A stretch of 64,000 nt of DNA from Streptomyces ambofaciens ATCC 23877 (GTDB lineage: Bacteria; Actinomycetota; Actinomycetes; Streptomycetales; Streptomycetaceae), in contig NZ_CP012382.1 in the NCBI RefSeq assembly GCF_001267885.1, positions 248,001 to 312,000 on the forward strand, in the 5' to 3' direction. Made by a program: the position numbers and the translations under genes. The first letter of the stretch is position 1. The number at the start of each line of letters is the position of its first letter. Under the pieces are notes generated by a model that saw only the letters and a list, made by a program, of their open reading frames with translations, was not told the DNA's origin and ran no database searches. Positions 50,851 to 58,745 of this stretch are shown piece after piece.

Positions 50851-51000
50851 TCATCGCCAGTTCGTCTCCCCGGCGAGATACTTGGCCGCCCTGCGGAGTA
50901 TGTCCCGCTCGGTCGCTAGCTTGCGCTCACTGGCCTCGAGCTAGGCCACCCGATCCTCGATCTGCCGGATCGGCTCGTCCGAGTAGTCCTTCAGCGCCAT
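50851..51000 (-). pseudogene. IS3-family OrfA remnant with internal deletion and nonsense codon
   Basis: Reads MALKDYSDE, then joins PIRQIEDRVA, a TAG, and LEASERKLATERDILRRAAK YLAGETNW to a stop. The ends are those of a typical IS3-group OrfA (helix-turn-helix start and leucine-zipper-like end before the frameshift site), but the middle is missing and TAG interrupts it. No OrfB remains. Confidence 0.7.
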
Positions 51001-51025
51001 CGGCGGTCTTCTCGCCTCCTCCGGA

Positions 51026-51943
51026 TCAAGCAGATCCGGGATCAGCGTGTCCACCGCTCAGGGGGAGGCTCCTTGCGGCGGGCTTCTTCAGGACCTCGAT
51101 CAAGCTGGTTACGCTGTCGTCGGCGTGGCCGGCTGCTGTGCCTCGCCGGAAGATCTCCAGGACCGCCGTCGGCAACGAGGTGTCGACCCCCGCATCCCTG
51201 GCGGTCCGAAGGACATGGTCGACGCTCGCCACACCCATGGCGAGCCTATCGATGTCGCCCGGATACTCACCGGCGTCGATCCGCTGTGTGTAGAAGGCCA
51301 TGAACTCTGGCATTCCAGACAGCACGGATGACGCGGACGGCAGGATTTCCCCGGCCGGGACGCCGTGCGCATCGGCCAGGGCGAGGGCGTGCAGCCAGCC
51401 GAGCACCGTCGTCCAGAACAGGTCCATGCCGACCTGGTAGTACAAAGCCGCCAGCCCTGGGTCCTCGCCGCGGTAGTCCGCTCCGGTGAGCACCTCAAGG
51501 GCCTCCTGGTGGGCGTCGAACACCTCCTGGGGCCCGCTGTAGAAGGTGGAGAACCCGGGCTGCCCGATGCCCGGGGGTGAAGCCTGCACGCCTCCGGTGA
51601 GGTACCGGGCACCGTGCTCTGACGCCCACCGCGCAGCTCTGCGGGCGCTCTCGGGCGTGTCCGAGCCGAGGTTGACGAGGGTCCGGCCGGACAGCGCCTC
51701 GGTGGCCGACTCGAGAACGGCGTACATGGCGTGGTGGTCCGTCAGGCTGAGGATCACCAATTCGCTCGCCGTGAGCGCGTCGTGGACCGTGGCGGCCCGG
51801 TGAGCTCCCGCGACCACCAGTTCGTCCGCCTTGCCTGCGGTCCGGTTCCAGACGGTGACCCGGTAGCCCTTGCCGAGGAAGGTGCTCCCCATCGCACGTC
51901 CCATGGGCCCGAGCCCGATGACCGTCACCTCGTGTTTGCTCAT
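51026..51943 (-). CDS. Imine-reductase-like NAD(P)-dependent oxidoreductase 1
   Basis: A 305-residue beta-hydroxyacid-dehydrogenase-fold protein of the imine reductase branch. Cofactor site VTVIGLGPMGRAMGSTFLGK (GLGxMG), VTVWNRTAGKADELVVAGAH with WNR favouring NADPH, and VILSLTDHHAMYAVLESATE. The long C-terminal helices (LALADAHGVPAGEILPSASS, FMAFYTQRIDAGEYPGDIDR) form the interlocked dimer. The family reduces cyclic imines. ATG 51943 is chosen because AAGGGG precedes it. One of three paralogues in the same orientation within 3.7 kb. Confidence 0.85.
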   Translation of the reverse strand: MSKHEVTVIGLGPMGRAMGSTFLGKGYRVTVWNRTAGKADELVVAGAHRAATVHDALTASELVILSLTDHHAMYAVLESATEALSGRTLVNLGSDTPESARRAARWASEHGARYLTGGVQASPPGIGQPGFSTFYSGPQEVFDAHQEALEVLTGADYRGEDPGLAALYYQVGMDLFWTTVLGWLHALALADAHGVPAGEILPSASSVLSGMPEFMAFYTQRIDAGEYPGDIDRLAMGVASVDHVLRTARDAGVDTSLPTAVLEIFRRGTAAGHADDSVTSLIEVLKKPAARSLPLSGGHADPGSA

Positions 51944-52133
51944 GACACCCCTTGACATCACATCAACACCCGGACGTCTTCCCGGGTGAGGCTTGTACGT
52001 GTCGTTCCCTCACGGAACGACCTGTGCCGACACCGTCGAGCCCGCGTGGCTGCCGCAGCCTGTCGCAGACGGCGTGACGGTGACCTGGACCATGGAGGGA
52101 CGCGTGAGAACGCTCCTCGGGACAGCCGTCGCG

Positions 52134-53024
52134 TCACGCCTTCTGTGCCGGCTTTCTGAGTACTTCGGTCAGGGCCGAGATGCTGTGGTCACCGTGACCC
52201 GCCGCGGCCGCCCGCTCCACCAGGTCGTGCAGAGGAGCGAGCCAGGCCACGTCGACGTTCGTCTCCTTGGCCAGTTCCATGTCATGGGCGCTGCCCGCGA
52301 GGAAGAGGTTCACGGAGGAGGCGGCATCGGTGTAGTCACCGCTGTCGATTTCCGCGGCGTAGACCGGCAGCAGCGACTTGATCATGTCCAGCCACTTCTC
52401 GGCGAACCGCACCATGCCGCCCGCCTCCAGCCCACGAGCCTGCACGGCCGCCGCCCCCTGGAAGAAGCCGACGAGCGCGGGCAGCAGCGTGGCGCCCACG
52501 GCCATCTCGTACAGGGCGGCGAGGTCGGTCTCGTGTCCGAGATGGACGGTGTCGCCGCCCAGTACCTTCAGCGTTATCTCGTGCTCGTCGAACACCGTCC
52601 TGTCTCCGCTGTAGTACAACAGCGTGCCCGGCTCTCCCACGGCCTCCGGCACGTTCTTGACCGCTCCGGCCAGAAACCGGGCGCCACGGCCGGTCACCCA
52701 GTCAGCCATGGCGCGGGCGCCGGCGGGCGAACCGCTGTTCAACGTGACTAGGGCACGCCCGGACAGCGCAGCCGCAGCCGGCTCCAGGGCGGAGCGAGTG
52801 TCTTCGAAGGTGGTCAGGCACGTGATGATCAGCGGGCTCGCCTCGACGGCGGCCTCCACCGTTCGAGCATGCACGGCACCCTTGGCCACCAGCGGTGCGG
52901 CCTTGGCCGGCGTGCGGTTCCACACTGTTGTCGGGTGCCCGGCGTCGGCAAACGCTCCGGCCAGCGCCCGGCCCATCGACCCCAGCCCGACAACGGTCAC
53001 GGGTGTAAGGGCATTTCTGGCCAT
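52134..53024 (-). CDS. Imine-reductase-like NAD(P)-dependent oxidoreductase 2
   Basis: A 296-residue paralogue of the genes at 51026 and 53794. It has VTVVGLGSMGRALAGAFADA, PTTVWNRTPAKAAPLVAKGA, LIITCLTTFEDTRSALEPAA and C-terminal helices LLPVYAAEIDSGDYTDAASS and HDLVERAAAAGHGDHSISAL. All marks of the IRED fold are present. It is divergent from the HxlR regulator at 53185, with the pair GTACC/GGTAC between them, so HxlR control is likely. The substrate cannot be told; the three paralogues differ enough (roughly a third identical by eye) to have separate roles. Confidence 0.85.
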   Translation of the reverse strand: MARNALTPVTVVGLGSMGRALAGAFADAGHPTTVWNRTPAKAAPLVAKGAVHARTVEAAVEASPLIITCLTTFEDTRSALEPAAAALSGRALVTLNSGSPAGARAMADWVTGRGARFLAGAVKNVPEAVGEPGTLLYYSGDRTVFDEHEITLKVLGGDTVHLGHETDLAALYEMAVGATLLPALVGFFQGAAAVQARGLEAGGMVRFAEKWLDMIKSLLPVYAAEIDSGDYTDAASSVNLFLAGSAHDMELAKETNVDVAWLAPLHDLVERAAAAGHGDHSISALTEVLRKPAQKA

Positions 53025-53135
53025 GTGTCACTCCAGTCAACAGTCGGATGGTTGAGCAGTCATGCGATCGCCGGTCAGCGTGTCCGGCGCGCGGCTCCGA
53101 ATTCCATTGTGGAAGCCCCACATACATTTGATCAA

Positions 53136-53158
53136 GTACCTACAATTCTGTTCGGTAC
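53136..53158. promoter_or_regulatory. Candidate HxlR operator
   Basis: GTACC (53136-53140) and GGTAC (53154-53158), inverted half sites 13 bases apart in the AT-richest part of the divergent IRED2/HxlR region. Spacing suits a dimeric winged-helix protein. Confidence 0.4.
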
Positions 53159-53184
53159 CCACACTTTTGTCAGTAGGAGTGCTA

Positions 53185-53517
53185 ATGACCAAGCGGACCT
53201 ATATCTGCGGGCTCGACGCCGCCATCGCCGTCATGGGCGGCAAGTGGAAGGGATTAATCCTGTTTTCGCTCGGTGAGGAGGGGCCGCTGCGTTTCGGAGA
53301 GTTGAGGCGGGCGGTGCCCGGCATCAGCGAGAGGATTCTGATCCTTCAACTCCGGGAGATGGAGACCAGCGGCCTGGTGCACCGGAAGGTCTACCACCAG
53401 GTTCCGCCCAAGGTGGAGTACTCGCTCACCGACTTCGGCAACTCGCTCAACACGGCACTCGCGCCCCTCGGGGAGTGGGGCGAGGACCATATGGAGCGCA
53501 TCGAGGCCATCCCCTGA
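53185..53517 (+). CDS. HxlR-family regulator
   Basis: A 110-residue winged-helix regulator of the HxlR/DUF24 type: RTYICGLDAAIAVMGGKWKG (with the conserved Cys used for redox or electrophile sensing in this family), LRFGELRRAVPGISERILIL (recognition helix region), QLREMETSGLVHRKVYHQVP and KVEYSLTDFGNSLNTALAPL. The start is ATG 53185 with TAGGAG before it; the frame is open upstream but that part has no coding bias. It likely controls the divergent imine-reductase-like gene. A terminator follows. Confidence 0.88.
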   Translation: MTKRTYICGLDAAIAVMGGKWKGLILFSLGEEGPLRFGELRRAVPGISERILILQLREMETSGLVHRKVYHQVPPKVEYSLTDFGNSLNTALAPLGEWGEDHMERIEAIP

Positions 53518-53526
53518 CCAGCCCTC

Positions 53527-53551
53527 CCTCCGGCGCATGACGCGCCGGAGG
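53527..53551 (+). terminator. Terminator after HxlR gene
   Basis: Perfect 9-bp stem CCTCCGGCG/CGCCGGAGG with a seven-base loop, 10 bases beyond the stop codon. Confidence 0.75.
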
Positions 53552-53793
53552 AGGCTCCCGGACCCTCTCGCGTTCGAGAATCGATCACCCACGAAACAGA
53601 AATGCGCGGCACCGAACGCATCACCGTCGCCTGAGACCTGAGAAACAACCACAGTCGCCCCTCGTGGCAATTGGCGCTGTCCGGCCCCGATATGGGGAGT
53701 CCGGCGAGGCGGCGGTGGTCGTGAGGATGTGGCGGTCCGGCGCAGACTCCCGTTTCTCTGCACTGTCCGGACCGATCCCGGGCTCGGGGTCGG

Positions 53794-54678
53794 TCAGTCT
53801 TTGCGGAGCTTGCCGAACTCCTCGATCAGCACGGGATACTGCTCTTTGCCGTGTCCGGCGGCGATCGCCCGGTCCGCCATGGTCTTGAGCAACTTCGGCA
53901 GTTCGGTGTTCACCCCCACTGCCTCGCTCTCCTCGATCAGGTGCTCCATCGCCCGTGCGTCGGTCTCCAACGCGGAGATCTCGGCGGGAAAGGAGCCGCT
54001 GTCGATCTGCTCGGCGTATCCAGGCAGCCAATCGGCCACAACGGTGGCGATCTGCCGCGCGAACGGAGCATACGTCGCGGCGTCGACGCCGGCCGTCCTG
54101 AGCATGGCCGTGCCCTGGAGCCAGGCGTTCAGGATGCTCCACATCATGGCCAGCCCCGCCACGTCGTACAGCGACGCAAGCCCAGGGTCCGCCCCCAGGT
54201 AGGTGACGGTGCCGAGCGCGCCGAGTGTCGACTCGTGCGCCGCGAAGTCCGCCTGCGGCCCGCTGTGCAGAATCACCGCATCGGCGGTGCCGATGGCCGA
54301 CGGGATGGCCATGATGGCGCCGTCCAGGTAGCGGGTACCACGCTGCTCGGCCCATCGGGCGGCTTCCCTGGCCTGGGAGGAGCTTCCCGAGGTCAGGTTG
54401 ATCAACATCGTGCCCTCCACCTCGACTTCGTTCGTGCCGAGCAGCTCGTACAGGGCCGGGTAGTCGGTGACGCAGATGATCGTCAGCGAGCCTGCCTTGA
54501 GCGCGTCGCCGATGGTCGGTGCCAGCCGTGCGCCCTGGGCCACCAGGTGGTCGGCTTTGGAGGAAGTGCGGTTCCACACGATGGTGGGATGCCCGGCTTT
54601 CAGAAACGCGCCGGCGAGTGCCTGGCCCATCAGGCCAAGTCCGATGACGGTCACGGGTGTCTCGGTGTTGTGGTTCAT
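53794..54678 (-). CDS. Imine-reductase-like NAD(P)-dependent oxidoreductase 3
   Basis: A 294-residue third IRED-like paralogue: VTVIGLGLMGQALAGAFLKA, PTIVWNRTSSKADHLVAQGA, LTIICVTDYPALYELLGTNE, and helices ADWLPGYAEQIDSGSFPAEI and LPKLLKTMADRAIAAGHGKE. ATG 54678 is used (MNHNTETPVTV); an upstream in-frame start would run into the MerR promoter. It is divergent from the MerR gene at 54728 with only 49 bases between, containing a TTGATACCGGTGTGAA dyad, so it is probably the direct MerR target. Confidence 0.87.
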   Translation of the reverse strand: MNHNTETPVTVIGLGLMGQALAGAFLKAGHPTIVWNRTSSKADHLVAQGARLAPTIGDALKAGSLTIICVTDYPALYELLGTNEVEVEGTMLINLTSGSSSQAREAARWAEQRGTRYLDGAIMAIPSAIGTADAVILHSGPQADFAAHESTLGALGTVTYLGADPGLASLYDVAGLAMMWSILNAWLQGTAMLRTAGVDAATYAPFARQIATVVADWLPGYAEQIDSGSFPAEISALETDARAMEHLIEESEAVGVNTELPKLLKTMADRAIAAGHGKEQYPVLIEEFGKLRKD

Positions 54679-54694
54679 GACAGCATCGTCAACG

Positions 54695-54710
54695 TTGATA
54701 CCGGTGTGAA
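54695..54710. promoter_or_regulatory. Candidate MerR operator between IRED3 and MerR
   Basis: TTGATACC/GGTGTGAA, an 8+8 dyad with six of eight positions symmetric, centred in the 49-bp divergent gap. TTGACC lies just beyond on the minus strand. Confidence 0.45.
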
Positions 54711-54727
54711 GGTCAAGTGAGGTAGCG

Positions 54728-55174
54728 ATGCGGATCGGGGAGCTGAGTCGTCGGACGGGAGTCCACACTCATCAGCTGCGTTACTACGAAGCCCAGGGGC
54801 TGTTGGAGGCGGACCGTGGCGCCAACGGATATCGCGAGTACGAGGAGAACGCCGTACTGCGGGTGAAGCAGATCCGGCACCTGCTCGGCGCCGGTCTGTC
54901 TTCCGAGGACATCGAGTACCTGCTGCCCTGTGCGCTCGGAGAGGCCCCGGAGCTGCTCGGATGTCCCGAGTTGCTGGCCGCGATGCGGTCACGGCTTCAG
55001 CGGCTGGACGATCAGATGGCCGCACTCGCCCAGTCTCGCGATGCTCTTGCCACCTACATCGACGCGGCCGAGCGGACGGGCCGCGAGAGCTACCCACCCT
55101 GCGACGAGGCGGACCTGGGCCCCGCCCCCGCCCAAGGAACCCCGGTGTCGTCCTTGGCCCAAGCGTCGCCTTGA
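54728..55174 (+). CDS. MerR-family regulator
   Basis: A 148-residue MerR protein. DNA-binding part: MRIGELSRRTGVHTHQLRYY, EAQGLLEADRGANGYREYEE. Then VLRVKQIRHLLGAGLSSEDI, EYLLPCALGEAPELLGCPEL and the dimer coil RLQRLDDQMAALAQSRDALA, with a Cys-containing tail (ESYPPCDEADLG). Two or three Cys could bind metal or sense electrophiles. Divergent from the third imine-reductase-like gene, its probable target. Confidence 0.9.
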   Translation: MRIGELSRRTGVHTHQLRYYEAQGLLEADRGANGYREYEENAVLRVKQIRHLLGAGLSSEDIEYLLPCALGEAPELLGCPELLAAMRSRLQRLDDQMAALAQSRDALATYIDAAERTGRESYPPCDEADLGPAPAQGTPVSSLAQASP

Positions 55175-55453
55175 CCGTGCCCGCGAAAACACCGTGGCCA
55201 GGGCCGATGATCTGTCGCGTCAGGCAGCTGCACCGAAGCCGGGGCGACTGGCTCCTGCGGTGAGGGCCCGTGGGGGCCGTCGGGGGAACCGCCCGGTGAG
55301 CGCCGGCCGATGTACCGAGGCTCCTGCCATCGGAGCGCCGGTGCACCCTGAAGGCGCGCTGCGCACAGACGGCATCCCAGGCCGGACCCCGATTTGGCAG
55401 TGCCGCGCCCACGGATCCCTCCCTCGTAGGGCCGGCCACGGCGCATAGTTATT
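55175..55453. other. Intergenic, no gene seen
   Basis: Long frames exist on both strands but without codon bias or recognisable family. No ribosome site points to a start. Confidence 0.45.
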
Positions 55454-55465
55454 GACCGACCGGTC
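55454..55465. promoter_or_regulatory. TetR operator upstream of tetR gene
   Basis: GACCGACCGGTC inside TTGACCGACCGGTCCAG, 23 bases before the GTG. It shares TGACCGA-CGGTY with the site before the MFS gene. Confidence 0.6.
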
Positions 55466-55488
55466 CAGATAAGGTTACGGTCTTCGAC

Positions 55489-56073
55489 GTGGCCAGGACC
55501 AAGGAATTCGATCCGGACGCCGCGCTGCAGTCGGCCCTCGAGCTGTTCTGGCGGCGTGGCTACGAAGCGACGTCGATGGCGGATCTCGTCGAGCACCTCG
55601 GCATCGGCCGCGCCAGCATCTACGCGACCTTCGGCAACAAGCACGAGCTGTACCTGAAGGCCATGGACCGGTACACCGAGACGCGCGACCCGCTCCTCCT
55701 GGCCGAGCTGTCCCAGCCGGGTCCCGCACTGCCCGCGGTGCGGGCGATGGTGCGCCGCGCCGCCGTGGAAGCCGCCTCCCCGCCAGGGCGGCTGAACGGC
55801 TGCTTCGTCACCAACACCGCGGCCGAACTGGCCCCCCACGACCCTGCGGCGGCCCGCCGGGTCGAGATCAGCTGGGACCACGTCGAGACCCCGCTGCACT
55901 CCGCGCTCGTACGGGCCCAGGCCCAGGGCGAGCTTCCCGGGGACCGCGATCCGCGCGCGCTGGCCCGCATGCTGCTCGTCCTGCTGCAGGGCGTACGCGT
56001 CGTCGGCAAGGCGTCGAACGATCCCGCCCGGGTGCGGGACGCGGTCGAACAGGCGCTGGCCCTGCTGGACTGA
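55489..56073 (+). CDS. TetR/AcrR-family regulator
   Basis: A 194-residue TetR protein from GTG (ARTKEFDPDAALQSALELFW). The HTH is RGYEATSMADLVEHLGIGRA then SIYATFGNKHELYLKAMDRY, the pattern of the AcrR/NemR-like group with SIYATFG-K. The sensor half has GRLNGCFVTNTAAELAPHDP, whose Cys sits where NemR-like repressors sense electrophiles, and ALARMLLVLLQGVRVVGKAS. Matching operators precede this gene and the MFS gene 80 bases downstream. Confidence 0.9.
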   Translation: MARTKEFDPDAALQSALELFWRRGYEATSMADLVEHLGIGRASIYATFGNKHELYLKAMDRYTETRDPLLLAELSQPGPALPAVRAMVRRAAVEAASPPGRLNGCFVTNTAAELAPHDPAAARRVEISWDHVETPLHSALVRAQAQGELPGDRDPRALARMLLVLLQGVRVVGKASNDPARVRDAVEQALALLD

Positions 56074-56120
56074 ACCACACTCTGCGAAGTCGTCGGGTTC
56101 GCTTCCGCGTGCCCGAATAA

Positions 56121-56136
56121 TGAACCGATCGGTCAA
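56121..56136. promoter_or_regulatory. TetR operator upstream of MFS gene
   Basis: TGAACCGATCGGTCAA, with an 8-bp self-complementary centre ACCGATCGGT. It matches the site at 55454. The MFS start is 16 bases further on. Confidence 0.65.
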
Positions 56137-56151
56137 ATATTGGGGGGAAGC

Positions 56152-57498
56152 ATGACCGCCACGGGCACCGACCGCGTCGCCGCCATGCAGCACCGACGCG
56201 CATTCGTCCTCCTCGGCAGCGTCCAGACCACGCTGATCTTCACACTCGCCGCGATCGCCGTGCCGCTGCCCCGCATCGCTCGCGAACTCGGCCTCGAGCG
56301 CGCCGACCTGATCCTGCTCAGCGCCGCCTACGGGCTGACCTTCGCCGGGCTCCTGCTCCTCGGCGGACGGCTCGCCGACCGCTACGGCGGGCGGCGTGCC
56401 CTCACCGCGGGCCTCGTCCTCTTCGCCGCCGCCTCGGCGGCCGCCCCGCTCGCCCCCGGCTTCGCAACCCTGCTCGCGGCGCGCTTCGCACAGGGCGCGG
56501 GTGCGGCCCTCGCCGCGCCGGCGGCCATGGCCGTGCTGCGCGCCGTCTCCCCCTCCCCCACCGCGTACGGCAGGGCGATGGCCACCTGGGGCGGGCTGTC
56601 GGTGCTCGGCGCGACTGCCGGCAACCTGCTCTCCGGCGTCATCTCGGCGCTGCTCTCGTGGCGTTGGACCTTCGCGGTACCGCTCGCGGTGGCGCTCGCA
56701 GCCCTCGCCCTCACGCCCCGGCTGCTGCCGGGCGCCGCTCCGGACCGGGGCAGGGCCCTCGACCTGCCGGGCGCTCTGCTCGCCACCGCCGGAATCACCC
56801 TGACCAGTTACGGGCTCGTCGTCACCGACTCCCGCCCCTGGTCGTCGGCCGGCGTGCTCGTGCCGCTGCTCGGCGGGATCGCGCTGCTGGCCTCGTTCTG
56901 GCACACCGAGCGCCGGGCGCGCGACCCTCTGCTGCCGCCCCGTTTCCTGCTCGACCGGCGGCGGGCCCTCGCCCTCGCGGCCATCGCGCTGAGTGCCTGC
57001 GGCACCGCGATGACCTTCGTGGTGCTCTCGCTCCACCTGCAACAGGCCCGCGGCTGGTCACCGTTGCAGACCTCGGCCGCCTTCGTGCCGTTCGCCGTCG
57101 CACTGATCGCCTCGGGCCGGGCGGCAGGACCGCTCATCGGCCGGTACGGGGCCGGAGCCGTCACGACCGCCGGGCTGGGCACGGGCGCGGCCGGGCTCGC
57201 CCTGCTCGCGTGCACCGGTCTCGACGCGCACCTCTGGTACACGTACGGACTGCTGCCGGGCCTGGTGCTGCTGCCGGCCGGCGCCGCGTCCGCCTTCGCG
57301 GGAGCCGCCGTGCTCGCCACCGAAGGCGTACCGCGGCAGCAGACCGGCCTCGCGGGTGGGGTGCTGAACACCGCGATGGAATGCGGCCCGACCGCCCTCT
57401 TCGCCGGCCTGCTCACGCTCGGCGGCGACGCCTCGTCCCTGGCCGCGACGGGGGCCGCCCTCGCCGTACTGGCCCTCCTGAACCACCGCACCCCGTAG
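56152..57498 (+). CDS. MFS drug-efflux transporter (DHA2-like)
   Basis: A 448-residue transporter with about fourteen helices. It has GSVQTTLIFTLAAIAVPLPR (helix 1), the motif LLLLGGRLADRYGGRRALTA (motif A GxLaDrxGrr), FAQGAGAALAAPAAMAVLRA (motif typical of drug:H+ antiporters) and GLSVLGATAGNLLSGVISAL (motif C). Drug:proton antiporters of this group confer tolerance to hydrophobic compounds. GGGGGG precedes the ATG at 56152. Regulated by the TetR gene immediately upstream, with which it forms an operon or adjacent unit; an SDR follows. Confidence 0.9.
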   Translation: MTATGTDRVAAMQHRRAFVLLGSVQTTLIFTLAAIAVPLPRIARELGLERADLILLSAAYGLTFAGLLLLGGRLADRYGGRRALTAGLVLFAAASAAAPLAPGFATLLAARFAQGAGAALAAPAAMAVLRAVSPSPTAYGRAMATWGGLSVLGATAGNLLSGVISALLSWRWTFAVPLAVALAALALTPRLLPGAAPDRGRALDLPGALLATAGITLTSYGLVVTDSRPWSSAGVLVPLLGGIALLASFWHTERRARDPLLPPRFLLDRRRALALAAIALSACGTAMTFVVLSLHLQQARGWSPLQTSAAFVPFAVALIASGRAAGPLIGRYGAGAVTTAGLGTGAAGLALLACTGLDAHLWYTYGLLPGLVLLPAGAASAFAGAAVLATEGVPRQQTGLAGGVLNTAMECGPTALFAGLLTLGGDASSLAATGAALAVLALLNHRTP

Positions 57499-57523
57499 TC
57501 CATCACTCAAGGGAGTCACCAGA

Positions 57524-58282
57524 ATGAACCGCTTCACCGGCAAGACGGTCCTCGTCACCGGCGCGGGCTCCGGCCTCGGCCGCGCCATCGCGCTCGCTTT
57601 CGCCGCCGAGGGCGCGTCCGTGGTCGCCGCGGGTCGCACCGCGGCCTCCCTGGACGAGACGGTCGGTCTCATCGAGGCCACCGGCGGCACGGCCACCGCC
57701 GTCACCGCCGATGTCACCGACTCCGGCCGGCTCCAGAACCTCGTACGCGAGAGCGTCGACCGCTTCGGCGGACTGGACATCGCAGTCAACAACGCCGGGA
57801 TACTCCGCGCCACCGTCCCCGTCGGCGAGGTGAGCGAGGAGGACTGGGACATGGTGCTGCGGACCAACGTCACCGGCGTCTGGTTGGCCATGAAGCACGA
57901 GATCGCCCACATGAAGGAGAACGGCGGCGGCGCCATCGTCAACGTCTCCTCCAACCTGGGCGCACACCTGCGGATCCCGAACGCCGCCGCGTACATCACC
58001 TCGAAGGCGGCGGTCTCCGCACTGACCCGCGCCGCCGCTCTCGACCACATCCACCAGGGCATCCGCATCAACGCGGTCAGCCCCGGCGCCTCCGCCGCTC
58101 CCATGTCGCTGCGGCCCGGCGAGACCGAGGCCGACCGGGCGGAGCGGGTGAAGACGGAAAACCCGCTCGGCCGGGTCGCGGAGGCCGACGAAGTGGCGGC
58201 CGCGGTGCTCTACCTCGCCTCACCCGCGGCCGGCGCGGTCGTCGGCACCGACCTGGTCATCGACAGCGGAGCATCGGCCTGA
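57524..58282 (+). CDS. SDR-family oxidoreductase (3-oxoacyl-ACP-reductase-like)
   Basis: A 252-residue classical SDR. It has KTVLVTGAGSGLGRAIALAF (TGxxxGxG), VTADVTDSGRLQNLVRESVD, LDIAVNNAGILRATVPVGEV, IVNVSSNLGAHLRIPNAAAY and YITSKAAVSALTRAAALDHI (YxxxK), with the C-terminal VVGTDLVIDSGASA typical of FabG-like members. It lies 25 bases after the MFS gene, so the TetR-MFS-SDR genes are likely one regulon dealing with a toxic carbonyl or quinone. The substrate is not deducible. Confidence 0.9.
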   Translation: MNRFTGKTVLVTGAGSGLGRAIALAFAAEGASVVAAGRTAASLDETVGLIEATGGTATAVTADVTDSGRLQNLVRESVDRFGGLDIAVNNAGILRATVPVGEVSEEDWDMVLRTNVTGVWLAMKHEIAHMKENGGGAIVNVSSNLGAHLRIPNAAAYITSKAAVSALTRAAALDHIHQGIRINAVSPGASAAPMSLRPGETEADRAERVKTENPLGRVAEADEVAAAVLYLASPAAGAVVGTDLVIDSGASA

Positions 58283-58342
58283 CGGCTCGTAGGCCGGGGT
58301 GCCGACTCCCTCGGGCCGGGGGTGACGGCGGGGACGAGCGGG

Positions 58343-58649
58343 TCACGGTCGGGCGGGCGGCACGTTCGGGATGGCGTGGGTAAAGAACGCGCCGCCGAGT
58401 CCCTGGTAGGTCCGCTCGACGAGCGGCGCGGCAGTCGTACGCGGTGAGCGCGAGCGCGGTCACCGCGGCCCGGACGCTGTGGCGATGCCGGCCCACGTCG
58501 ATGGCTTCCGGTGCTGCGGCCGCCGCAACCCGTACCGTGTCGGGCAGGGCATGGTAGACGGCGACCTGGTAGGCCACGATTCGGCGGGCCATCTGTTCAG
58601 CTTCGCTGACGCCGCTGGGCGTGAGCGGGAAGACAGCGGCCTCGGACAC
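58343..58649 (-). pseudogene. Frameshifted hypothetical gene
   Basis: Minus strand from 58649 reads SEAEQMARRIVAYQVAVYHA, LPDTVRVAAAAAPEAIDVGR and HRHSVRAAVTALALTAYDCR. It then loses frame near 58430 and continues in another as LVERTYQGLGGAFFTHAIPN VPPARP-stop. Two in-frame pieces of one protein are evident. Family not recognised. The remaining part of 58283-58745 holds no gene. Confidence 0.45.
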
Positions 58650-58745
58650 GGGTGCCTTCGGCCATCGTGCTGTTGTGCAACGCAGGGGCCGAAGGTGTGC
58701 GTCCTCGCTCCGACTCAGGTGACCGGATCTCGGTGCCTCCGGTCA

